This document shows positions 14,880 to 22,523 of a stretch of DNA of 32,245 nucleotides, one piece after another (the stretch's first letter is position 1; each line of letters opens with the position of its first letter). Source of the DNA: Rhodospirillaceae bacterium (lineage in GTDB: Bacteria > Pseudomonadota > Alphaproteobacteria > Rhodospirillales > UBA2165). The notes under the pieces were generated by a model. It ran no database searches, was not told the DNA's origin, and saw only the letters and a program-made list of their open reading frames with translations. The stretch is from NCBI GenBank assembly GCA_018674495.1, contig JABHAA010000039.1, positions 1 through 32,245 on the forward strand, written 5' to 3'. The position numbers and the translations under genes are program-made.

Positions 14880-15530
14880 ATGGCCGATACCAGCGACGAA
14901 GAATTCTTCAAAGAGAGAGGCTTCGGCATTCGCCTCGGCTACGGCGCGCGCCCGGCATTGATCATCATCGATATGATCAATGCCTTTACCGACAAGGACA
15001 TGCCCTTGGGCGCACCGTTAGAGGATCAGATCGAGGCTATTACGCCGCTTCTGGAGACCGCCCATGCGCGGGATTTGCCGGTGTTCTTTTCCACCGTGGC
15101 TTATGAATATGATGATCTTCGCGATGCCGGCGTCTGGGGCATGAAGATGAAAGGCTCGGCAACATTGCGCGCCGGGACGCCAAGCGTCGAGGTGGATGCG
15201 CGGCTTCCCGTGTTGCCCGCCGACACCATTTTAAAGAAGAAATATGCGTCCTGCTTCTTCGGCACCGATCTGGTGGCGCAACTGAACGCACGTTCCATCG
15301 ATACGCTGATCATCACCGGCTGCACCACGTCGGGCTGTGTGCGCGCCACTGCGGTTGACGCGGTGCAATCGGGCTTCCGCCCGATGGTTGTGCGCCAGGC
15401 GGTGGGCGATCGCTCCCTTGCCGCCCACGACCAAAGCCTGTTCGATCTGGACGCCAAATATGCCGACGTGGTCGAGGTCAATGATGCGGTGAGCTATTTG
15501 CAGACCATTGGCGACAATACCGGCAACTAA
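14880..15530 (+). CDS. Isochorismatase-fold cysteine amidohydrolase (N-carbamoylsarcosine/maleamate amidase type)
   Basis: A 216-residue cysteine hydrolase. The catalytic triad of the family is visible: Asp31 (IIIDMINAF), a lysine in KKKYASCFFGTDL (probably Lys121), and Cys153 in ITGCTTSGCVRATA, the last with the preceding cis-peptide region. The GCTTSGCVRATA form is that of the N-carbamoylsarcosine and maleamate amidohydrolase branch, not of true isochorismatases. Expected reaction: hydrolysis of a linear amide or ureido C-N bond, releasing ammonia or carbamate. AAGGAGG (14867-14873) lies seven bases before the ATG. It is followed 21 bases later by the NodB-fold gene, so it is clearly part of the operon. 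Confidence 0.92.
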   Translation: MADTSDEEFFKERGFGIRLGYGARPALIIIDMINAFTDKDMPLGAPLEDQIEAITPLLETAHARDLPVFFSTVAYEYDDLRDAGVWGMKMKGSATLRAGTPSVEVDARLPVLPADTILKKKYASCFFGTDLVAQLNARSIDTLIITGCTTSGCVRATAVDAVQSGFRPMVVRQAVGDRSLAAHDQSLFDLDAKYADVVEVNDAVSYLQTIGDNTGN

Positions 15531-15551
15531 TGCGCCATATGGGGGGATACC

Positions 15552-16466
15552 ATGGAACATAACCGCTATGACTATTCGCCCATTGTCGACAGGGAGCCTC
15601 TGAAACTACCCGGCGGCGCTCATGTAGGGCTGTGGGTGATCCCTAATATCGAGCATTTTCTGGTGGGCAAGCCGTCCACCTCGATCACCACGGCGACCAT
15701 CAATTGCGATCCCGACGTGCTCAATTACGCGTGGCGGGATTTCGGCGTCCGCGTCGGCATCTGGCGTTTGATGGATGTGCTGGAAAAGCACGGCATTCGT
15801 GGCACCGTTGCCTTGAACTCCGACGTCTGCCTGCATTACCCACGCATCATCGAGGCGGGCAACGATCTGGGCTGGGAATGGATGGGGCACGGGCGCAACA
15901 ATTCGGAAATGATCACCGGCATCGACGAGGATGCGGAACGCGCCATATTGTCCGAAGTGTATGAGACCATTACCGAACATACCGGCACCAAGCCCCGGGG
16001 CTGGCTGGGACCGGCCTTGACCGAGACCAATAACACCCCCGATATCCTGGCCGAAACCGGATTTGATTATGTGGGCGATTGGGTGAATGACGAGCAGCCT
16101 TATGAATTGACCGTGAAATCCGGTCGGCTTCTATCGGTGCCTTATTCCATTGAAGTCAACGACATCCCGGCCTTCATCGACCGGGGGTGGAGCGCCGAGC
16201 AGTTCTATCAAACCATCGTCGATCAGTTCGATGTTTTGTACGAAGACGGCGAGACCAATGGCCGCATCATGGCCATTGCGCTGCATCCGTTTTTGATCGG
16301 CCACGGATTCCGTTCCAAATATCTGGACAAGGCGCTTGCCTACATCACCGGCCACGACAAGGTCTGGCTGGCCACCGGCTCGGAAATCGCCGATTGGTAC
16401 CGGGGCGATAACGAGACCGTCGGCGAATATAACGCCCGCATGAACACCTCGGGAGCGGGGCGATAA
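15552..16466 (+). CDS. NodB-fold hydrolase (polysaccharide deacetylase family, allantoinase PuuE-like)
   Basis: A 304-residue protein of the NodB-homology fold. Recognisable parts are VLEKHGIRGTVALNSDVC, GWEWMGHGRNNSEMITG, and PRGWLGPALTETNNTPDIL. The usual metal-binding TFDDG and HxxxH motifs of chitin or xylan deacetylases are not present in normal form, and there is no signal peptide, so a cytoplasmic small-molecule role is likely. PuuE-type members open the allantoin ring (a cyclic amide) and are reported not to need metal. The ATG at 15552 follows a G-rich site (15541-15546). The stop TAA overlaps the probable start of the next gene. The substrate is not known. Confidence 0.85.
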   Translation: MEHNRYDYSPIVDREPLKLPGGAHVGLWVIPNIEHFLVGKPSTSITTATINCDPDVLNYAWRDFGVRVGIWRLMDVLEKHGIRGTVALNSDVCLHYPRIIEAGNDLGWEWMGHGRNNSEMITGIDEDAERAILSEVYETITEHTGTKPRGWLGPALTETNNTPDILAETGFDYVGDWVNDEQPYELTVKSGRLLSVPYSIEVNDIPAFIDRGWSAEQFYQTIVDQFDVLYEDGETNGRIMAIALHPFLIGHGFRSKYLDKALAYITGHDKVWLATGSEIADWYRGDNETVGEYNARMNTSGAGR

Positions 16467-18070
16467 AAACCCAAGTGTTGATCGTCGGCGGCGGGCCGGT
16501 GGGGCTCGGCCTGGCGTTGGAGCTGGGCCGCCTCGGAACGGATTGCATTCTGGTGGAACAATCAGACGGCACCGTCGAGCAGCCAAAGCTGGGCCTGGTC
16601 AGCACAAGGACCATGGAGTTTTGCCGCCGCTGGGGCACGGCGCAGGAAATCCGCGATGTCTATCCACCCGATTATCCGGGAACGCAGATGTTTGTCACCA
16701 GCCTTTGCGGCTATGAGCTGGCGCGCCAGAGTTACCCGTCCTTTGGCGAATTACCAACCCTGGAAACCTCGCCGGAACGGCACCAGCGCTGTACGCAGAT
16801 ATATTTCGAACCCATATTACGCCGCGCCGCCGAAGCGCACTCCTCCACCGAAATTCAGCTAAGAACCCGGATGACCAGTTTCCATCAGGATGCGGGCGGC
16901 GTCATGGCACAAGTGGAAAATTTGTACACCGGCGAAACCGGGACCATCGAGGCCGATTACATGGTCGCTTGCGACGGCGCGTCGTCAACGGTGCGCAGCG
17001 CACTCGGCATCGAAATGGAAGGCAAACTGCTGAGCCATTCGGTGAATATCTTTTTCAGAGCGCCGGAGCTTTGGGCCCGCCACGACAAGGGCAAGGCGGA
17101 ACGCTACCTGCTGGTCGGCCCGGACGGCACCTGGGGCAACTTCACCGCCATCGACGGGCGCGAATTGTGGCGGTTGTCCATCGCCGGAAATCAGAACCCC
17201 GTGGATATGGACGCCTTCGATGCGAACGCTACACTGGCCCGTGGGTTCGGCGCCGAATGGGATGTGGAAATCTTATCGGTGATGCCCTGGACGCGGCTGC
17301 AAATGGTGGCCAATTCGTTCCGCGGCGGCCGGGTGTTTCTGGCCGGCGATGCTGTGCATTGCTTTTCCCCCACCGGCGGTTTTGGCGGCAACACCGGCAT
17401 TAGCGACGGCTTTAACCTGGCCTGGAAGCTGGCCGCTGTTCTGGACGGTTGGGGCGGTGAGGCATTGCTGGACAGCTACGAGGCCGAACGCCGGCCCATT
17501 GCCTTTCGCAATACCGGCGAGGCGGCGGTCAATTTTCGGCGCATGATGTCGGCGGGCAAAAACCCGCAGCTTTTGGATGATACTGCCGTCGGCGCCCGCC
17601 AGCGCAGCCAGACGGGCGAAGCTTTGCGCGCCGAAACCCAGGCCGAATGGGAAGTGCTCGGCGTGCAACTGGGCTACCGCTATGAAGCCTCGCCCATCGA
17701 TGTCGCCGACGGCACGCCCTCCGGTCCCGATGACATGCAGACCTATGTGCCGAGTGCCCGGCCCGGACACCGGGCGCCGCACGCATGGCTCATTGATGGC
17801 CGCTCTACCTTGGATTTGTTCGGCGATGGCTTTGCCTTGCTGCGCTTCGATGCCGGGCTGGATGTGACGGCTTTGCAAAATGCGGCGACGGCGCGCCGGG
17901 TGCCGCTGACCGTGTTTGATATTGACGATGCCGAGATTGGCGGCCTTTATGAGGCCAGGGCGGCTATCGTCCGGCCCGATGGCCACGTAGCCTGGCGCGG
18001 CGATGCGCTGCCATCCGATGCGGATATGCTAATCGCAACGATTAGCGGCCATGGGGGGATAAAACATTGA
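16463..18070 (+). CDS. FAD-dependent aromatic monooxygenase (PheA/TfdB family)
   Basis: A flavoprotein hydroxylase of about 535 residues. Features are the N-terminal dinucleotide fold VLIVGGGPVGLGLALELG, the DG motif in VACDGASSTVRSALGI, and FLAGDAVHCFSPTGGFGGNTGISDGFNLAWKL, which binds the FAD ribityl and pyrophosphate. A C-terminal thioredoxin-like region (about 400-535) is typical of the phenol hydroxylase group. It should hydroxylate an aromatic or heteroaromatic ring with NAD(P)H and O2. The start is unclear. GTG 16475 would cut the protein right at the first strand. ATA 16463, overlapping the upstream TAA and seven bases after GGGAG, would give a normal I/M-KTQVLIVGGG N-terminus; I used the latter. 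The frame is otherwise intact. Confidence 0.88.
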   Translation: MKTQVLIVGGGPVGLGLALELGRLGTDCILVEQSDGTVEQPKLGLVSTRTMEFCRRWGTAQEIRDVYPPDYPGTQMFVTSLCGYELARQSYPSFGELPTLETSPERHQRCTQIYFEPILRRAAEAHSSTEIQLRTRMTSFHQDAGGVMAQVENLYTGETGTIEADYMVACDGASSTVRSALGIEMEGKLLSHSVNIFFRAPELWARHDKGKAERYLLVGPDGTWGNFTAIDGRELWRLSIAGNQNPVDMDAFDANATLARGFGAEWDVEILSVMPWTRLQMVANSFRGGRVFLAGDAVHCFSPTGGFGGNTGISDGFNLAWKLAAVLDGWGGEALLDSYEAERRPIAFRNTGEAAVNFRRMMSAGKNPQLLDDTAVGARQRSQTGEALRAETQAEWEVLGVQLGYRYEASPIDVADGTPSGPDDMQTYVPSARPGHRAPHAWLIDGRSTLDLFGDGFALLRFDAGLDVTALQNAATARRVPLTVFDIDDAEIGGLYEARAAIVRPDGHVAWRGDALPSDADMLIATISGHGGIKH

Positions 18071-18081
18071 AGGAGAGTTCC

Positions 18082-19194
18082 ATGCATTTGGGCCTATTTA
18101 TGATGCCGTTGCATCCGCCGTCGCGCACGCTTTCTGAGACCTTGGCAGAGGATACGGCGAAATCCATCTATGCCGACCAGCTCGGCTACGAGGAATTATG
18201 GATGGGTGAACATTTCACCGCCACCACCGAGCCCTTCCCAGCCCCGATGATGTTCCTGTCCAATCTTATCTCCCAGACCAAGAATATGAAATTCGCCACC
18301 GGCGTCATAAATCTGCCCAATCATCATCCCGCCGTGGTCGCCGGCGAGGTGGCGCAATTTGATCATATGACCGGCGGCAATTTCATTCTCGGCATCGGGC
18401 CGGGCGGGCTGATCTCCGACTTCGAGCTGTTCGACAACATGGACGGTGATATTCGGGCGCGCAAATTTGCCGAGAGCATCGATATGATTCTCGATATCTG
18501 GGCCGGCGAGCCACCTTTTGATCTGGACGGCGAGTTCTGGTCGGTAAAGATCAAGGACGGTATCATCGACGAATTGGGTATCGGCCATATGGCCAAGCCG
18601 TTGCAGCAACCGCACCCCCCCATCGCGCTGTCGATCGCCAGCCCCCATTCGGGCTCGGCCGGGCTGGCGGCGAGGCGTGGCTGGTCCATTGTCTCGGCCA
18701 ATATCTCGCCGATCTATTCGGTCAAATCTCATTGGGATATCTACAGCGCCGCCTGTGCAGAAGCCGGTCGCGAGGCTTCCGGCGCCAATTGGCGGGTGGC
18801 GCGCAACATATTGGTGGCGCCGACGGAGGCTGAAGCCGAAGAGCGGGTGTTTCACGAAGATGCATCCAGCCGCTATTACTTCACCTATATGCACGGCGTC
18901 TTTTCGGCTCTCGATTACCTGATCCTTGTGAAGCCCGACCCGGATATGGCGGACGCCGACTGCACGCCGGACGTGATTGTCGAGGAATGCGTTACCTACG
19001 GCTCACCGAAAACCGCATTGGATAAACTGATCGCCTTTCGCGACCATGTGGGGCCGTTCGAGACGTTATTGCTCACCGGCGCCGATTGGGGCGGCCCCAA
19101 CGAAGACTGGGAAAAAGAATCCATGCGCCTGCTGGCCGAAGAGGTGATGCCCAAGTTCAACCAGCACGTTTCGGCCACCAAGGTTCCGGCCTAA
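18082..19194 (+). CDS. Luciferase-like (LLM class) flavin-dependent monooxygenase
   Basis: A 370-residue TIM-barrel flavoenzyme of the bacterial luciferase superfamily. Family marks are MHLGLFMMPLHPP at the N-terminus, GYEELWMGEHFTATTEPFPAPMMFLS, KFATGVINLPNHHPAVVAGEVAQFDHMTGGNFILGIGPGG, and EDASSRYYFTYMHGV. Such enzymes use reduced FMN and O2 for oxygenation or Baeyer-Villiger reactions and need a flavin reductase, which is not seen in this window. Limonene monooxygenase-like and RutA-like members are both in this superfamily. The ATG at 18082 has AAGGAGAG upstream (18070-18077); a TTG at 18067 overlaps the previous stop but is unlikely. Its stop overlaps that of the convergent methyltransferase gene. 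Confidence 0.9.
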   Translation: MHLGLFMMPLHPPSRTLSETLAEDTAKSIYADQLGYEELWMGEHFTATTEPFPAPMMFLSNLISQTKNMKFATGVINLPNHHPAVVAGEVAQFDHMTGGNFILGIGPGGLISDFELFDNMDGDIRARKFAESIDMILDIWAGEPPFDLDGEFWSVKIKDGIIDELGIGHMAKPLQQPHPPIALSIASPHSGSAGLAARRGWSIVSANISPIYSVKSHWDIYSAACAEAGREASGANWRVARNILVAPTEAEAEERVFHEDASSRYYFTYMHGVFSALDYLILVKPDPDMADADCTPDVIVEECVTYGSPKTALDKLIAFRDHVGPFETLLLTGADWGGPNEDWEKESMRLLAEEVMPKFNQHVSATKVPA

Positions 19195-19724
19195 AGCTCT
19201 TGCGGCGCATCTGATTTGATCGCCGCAATGCGCTGGATAACGGCGGGCTCAGGACGGCTTATAATGCCGTGCTGATAGGCGATGACGCTAAGGGCCGGCG
19301 TGAAGGCGACGAGCAATTCCCCGGTGCGCAACAAAAAGTCTGGATTTTTTGGCCGCCCATAGACCTCGTTGCCAACCGCGAAGGTCTGGTAAATGAGCAC
19401 GCCGCCGTCGGCCAAGGCGTCGATCATATGGCTGAACAGGGGCCGGTGCAGATAGTTGGTGACCACGATGCCGGCAAATTCTGCAGCGGCAAATGGCCAA
19501 TCTTCCGTCTCCAAATCGATTTCGGTGGTCCGGATGCCGTCCAGGTCCGCCAGGCCCGACACATCCCGGTCGGCGGCGGTCACATGATAGCCGGCCTCCA
19601 ACAATAAACGGCTGTGACGGCCACGTCCCGCCGCCAGATCAAGCACCGCACCGCCCTTTGGGATGTGATGTATGTGGCGCTGGACCCAGTCCAGAGGCGC
19701 GCGCAAATCATGGGTTTCGCTCAT
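19191..19724 (-). CDS. Class I SAM-dependent methyltransferase (small, TehB-like)
   Basis: A 177-residue methyltransferase. The SAM-binding motif I is VLDLAAGRGRHSRLLLEAG, followed by the acidic end of strand 2 (VTAADRD) and the post-motifs IVVTNYLHRPLF and LADGGVLIYQTFA. The last matches a group of small proteins near TehB. The substrate is unknown. I chose ATG at 19724-19722 (MSETHDLRAP); an in-frame start at 19766 would add 14 residues without similarity to the family. It ends by overlapping the LLM gene stop by four bases and is divergent from the DUF1178 gene, with about 115 bases between them. Confidence 0.85.
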   Translation of the reverse strand: MSETHDLRAPLDWVQRHIHHIPKGGAVLDLAAGRGRHSRLLLEAGYHVTAADRDVSGLADLDGIRTTEIDLETEDWPFAAAEFAGIVVTNYLHRPLFSHMIDALADGGVLIYQTFAVGNEVYGRPKNPDFLLRTGELLVAFTPALSVIAYQHGIISRPEPAVIQRIAAIKSDAPQEL

Positions 19725-19838
19725 GGCATTTCTATTTACCGGGGATGGCTTGAATTTTGCAAACACTTGGCAAATGTCTTATACTCAGCTAAATCACCGC
19801 TTCGCCAGAAGCCCCATCAGCGTCACAAGGCCCAGGAC

Positions 19839-20312
19839 ATGATCCTTTACGAACTTCGATGTGCGAACGGCCATAATTTCGAAGCGTGGTTTCGAAGCAG
19901 CGCGACCTATGACAGCCAAGCCGAGAACGGCGAAGTGGAATGCCCGTCCTGTTCCGATACGGTGATCGAAAAAGCACCCATGGCGCCGCGCTTGTCGCGG
20001 GTAGGTGTCGAGAAATCCGCTATCGCCGATGCGCCGGCGCCTGCTGCCGATGCGCCCAAATCGCCCGCCGAGAGCCGTGCCCGCGAAGTGGCCAAGGAAA
20101 TCCTCACCGCCATTAAAAACGTCCACAATCACGTGGAAGAAAACTGCGACTATGTGGGCGACAAATTCGCCGACGAAGCGCGCGCCATCCACTATGGCGA
20201 TGCGGAAGAGCGCGGCATCTATGGCGAAGCCACCTCCGACGAAGCCAAGGAGTTGGAGGAAGAGGATATTCCGGTTCAGCGTCTGCCCTTCGGGCCGCGC
20301 CGGGATTCTTGA
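19839..20312 (+). CDS. DUF1178 family protein
   Basis: A 157-residue conserved protein of unknown function found widely in proteobacteria. The N-terminus MILYELRCANGHNFEAWFRSS, with a cysteine and histidine, plus VECPSCSDTVIEKAPMAPRLS, suggests a small zinc-binding ribbon. The middle is a Pro/Ala-rich linker. The C-terminal half has VHNHVEENCDYVGDKFADEARAIHYGDAEERGIYGEAT, the most conserved part of the family. The ATG at 19839 gives the conserved start; a longer frame from 19614 would overlap the divergent methyltransferase gene. It ends 16 bases from the convergent ubiG gene. Confidence 0.9.
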   Translation: MILYELRCANGHNFEAWFRSSATYDSQAENGEVECPSCSDTVIEKAPMAPRLSRVGVEKSAIADAPAPAADAPKSPAESRAREVAKEILTAIKNVHNHVEENCDYVGDKFADEARAIHYGDAEERGIYGEATSDEAKELEEEDIPVQRLPFGPRRDS

Positions 20313-20328
20313 ATTTTAAGCTTTCCGC

Positions 20329-21063
20329 CTATTCGCCGCCCGGCTTGGCGGCGGCCAACATATAATTGATGCCTAAATCACGGCTCAGCGTCCAATCGCC
20401 TTCAAGAGCGCGAAAGCTGATGCCGGTGAAATCGGAAACCTGGAGCCCGGCCCGGCGCAACAGAGATGCGAACTCGGACGGGCGCACGAATTTGCGCCAA
20501 TCGTGGGTTCCGGGCGGCACCCAGCCAAGCACATATTCGGCAGCAATCTTGCCCAACGCCAGGGATTTGAGCGTCCGGTTCAAGGTGGCGCCAACGAACA
20601 ATCCGCCGGGCCGGATCAGAGCTGCCGTAGCTTCCATGAACAGCTCTGTATCCTCCACATGTTCAATCACCTCCATGGAGAGGACGCAATCGAAGCGCTG
20701 CCCGCCTAAGTCTTCCGGCGCGGTGTTCTGATATTGGATGCCAAGTTTTGCACCATGACTGCGGGCGATGCCGATGGCGTCGGCGGAGGCGTCGATGCCG
20801 ATAACCTCAGCGCCGAGACGGGCCAACGGCTCGGCGATCAAGCCGCCGCCACAGCCGATATCAAGGATCGACAGGCCTTTGAGCGGCTTAGGTGCACCCA
20901 CTTCGATGCCGAAATGGGCTTGAATTTGATCCCGGATATATTGAATGCGTACCGGGTTGATCCGGTGCAGGGCCTTAAAGTCGCCATCTTCGTCCCACCA
21001 TTGCCGCGCCAGCGCGTCGAAATGGCCAATCTCGGCTCCCGATACCGTGCTCTCAGCGCCCAT
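20329..21063 (-). CDS. ubiG: Ubiquinone biosynthesis O-methyltransferase
   Basis: A 244-residue enzyme from the start I chose. It performs the two O-methylations in ubiquinone synthesis, probably associated with the membrane-bound Ubi complex. Typical features are FDALARQWWDEDGDFKALHRINPVRIQYI at the N-terminus, SAM motif I LDIGCGGGLIAEPLARLGA, VIGIDASADAI, SMEVIEHVED, and LGWVPPGTHDWRKFVRPSE. The ATG at 21063-21061 fits the usual UbiG N-terminal length. In-frame ATGs at 21120 and 21198 would add 19 or 45 low-complexity residues. It is divergent from lysC, an arrangement that is common in alphaproteobacteria. Confidence 0.94.
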   Translation of the reverse strand: MGAESTVSGAEIGHFDALARQWWDEDGDFKALHRINPVRIQYIRDQIQAHFGIEVGAPKPLKGLSILDIGCGGGLIAEPLARLGAEVIGIDASADAIGIARSHGAKLGIQYQNTAPEDLGGQRFDCVLSMEVIEHVEDTELFMEATAALIRPGGLFVGATLNRTLKSLALGKIAAEYVLGWVPPGTHDWRKFVRPSEFASLLRRAGLQVSDFTGISFRALEGDWTLSRDLGINYMLAAAKPGGE

Positions 21064-21280
21064 TTCCCGGCCCAATTTCCTGCCTCTACCAAGTCCGTCG
21101 CCAGCGCCCTCGCTTGCCATGGCACCGGCATCAATAGTATGTATACGCGCGCCCGCACTTCGGCAACTCGGATCCGGACCGCTCGCCGGACTTAACAACT
21201 TCCGCGATGCGGTATTTTTTATAGTCCTTCCAGTTAGTGTAAGGGCATGCGGGGGCGCAATCGGTAGCTAAGTAGTTGAT

Positions 21281-22498
21281 ATGGCACGAATTGTAGTAAA
21301 ATTCGGCGGGACATCCGTCGCCGACATTGATCGCATCAAGGATGCGGCGTTGCGTATCCAGGCGGAAGCCAAGGGTGGCAACCAAGTGGTGGCCGTTGTC
21401 TCGGCGATGGCCGGGGTGACCAACCAGATGGTGGCGCTGACCGATCAAATGGGCGCCCTTTTTGATGCCCGGGAATACGATGCCATTGTCTCCACCGGCG
21501 AGCAGAGCAATGCCGGGCTGATGGCGCTGGCCTTGCAGACGCTGGGGGTTCAAGCGCGCTCCTGGCTCGGCTGGCAAATCCCGATCCGCACCGATGGCGT
21601 CCATGGCAAGGCGCGCATCACCGGGATCGAGACGGAAGAGCTGGAACGGCGTCTGAACACCGGCGAGGTGGCGGTGGTGGCCGGCTTTCAAGGTATTGGC
21701 CCCGATGGCCGCATTACCACCTTGGGGCGCGGTGGATCGGACCTTACGGCGGTGGCTCTGGCCGGCGCGCTTAACGCCGAGCGCTGCGATATCTATACGG
21801 ATGTGGACGGCATCTATACCTCCGATCCCAGGGTCGTGCCGAAGGCCAGGAAACTGGACCATGTCACCTATGACGAGATGCTGGAAATGGCATCGCTGGG
21901 ATCGAAGGTGTTGCAGACCCGGTCGGTGGAACTGGCTATGAACCATGGCGTTAGGATACAGGTGCGCTCGGCTTTTTCCGGCGCGCCCGGAACTTTCGTC
22001 GTCAACGAGGATGAGATTGTGGAACAGCAAATCGTGAGCGGCATATCGGACTCTAAGGACGATGCAAAAATCACGCTTTTACGGGTGGCCGACCGGCCGG
22101 GCGTGGCTGCGGGCATTTTCGGCCCCCTCGCCGAGGCCGCCATCAACGTGGATATGATCGTCCAGAACGTGTCCGAGGACGGCAAAACCGATCTGACCTT
22201 CACCGTTGGCAAATCCGATCTCAAAGCGGCGGCCGGATTGCTGAAGGAAAATCAGGCGGACATCGGTTATGAAGAATTGATCTCAGATCCCGACGTGGTC
22301 AAGGTATCGGTGGTCGGCGTCGGCATGCGCAGCCACGCCGGCGTCGCCCAGAAGATGTTCCAAACCCTGGCCGACGAAGGCATTAACATTCAAGTGATCA
22401 CCACGTCGGAGATCAAGGTTAGTGTCCTAGTCGCCGGCAAGTTTGGCGAACAGGCGGTGCGCGCCTTGCACACCGCCTATGGCCTCGATGTTGAATAG
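21281..22498 (+). CDS. lysC: Aspartate kinase
   Basis: A 405-residue enzyme that phosphorylates aspartate, the first step towards lysine, threonine, methionine and diaminopimelate. The kinase domain begins [15 protein letters not shown] and has [31 protein letters not shown] and [16 protein letters not shown]. The C-terminal half has two ACT domains (from about residue 265: [17 protein letters not shown] and [19 protein letters not shown]), so the enzyme is probably feedback regulated. Length and layout match the alpha-subunit of lysine-sensitive aspartokinases. Only 25 bases separate it from ptsP. The ribosome binding site is weak. I see no internal start signal strong enough to assert a separate beta subunit. 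Confidence 0.96.
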   Translation: MARIVVKFGGTSVADIDRIKDAALRIQAEAKGGNQVVAVVSAMAGVTNQMVALTDQMGALFDAREYDAIVSTGEQSNAGLMALALQTLGVQARSWLGWQIPIRTDGVHGKARITGIETEELERRLNTGEVAVVAGFQGIGPDGRITTLGRGGSDLTAVALAGALNAERCDIYTDVDGIYTSDPRVVPKARKLDHVTYDEMLEMASLGSKVLQTRSVELAMNHGVRIQVRSAFSGAPGTFVVNEDEIVEQQIVSGISDSKDDAKITLLRVADRPGVAAGIFGPLAEAAINVDMIVQNVSEDGKTDLTFTVGKSDLKAAAGLLKENQADIGYEELISDPDVVKVSVVGVGMRSHAGVAQKMFQTLADEGINIQVITTSEIKVSVLVAGKFGEQAVRALHTAYGLDVE

Positions 22499-22523
22499 CG
22501 GGATGGTTTAGCGGAGCTTATCC

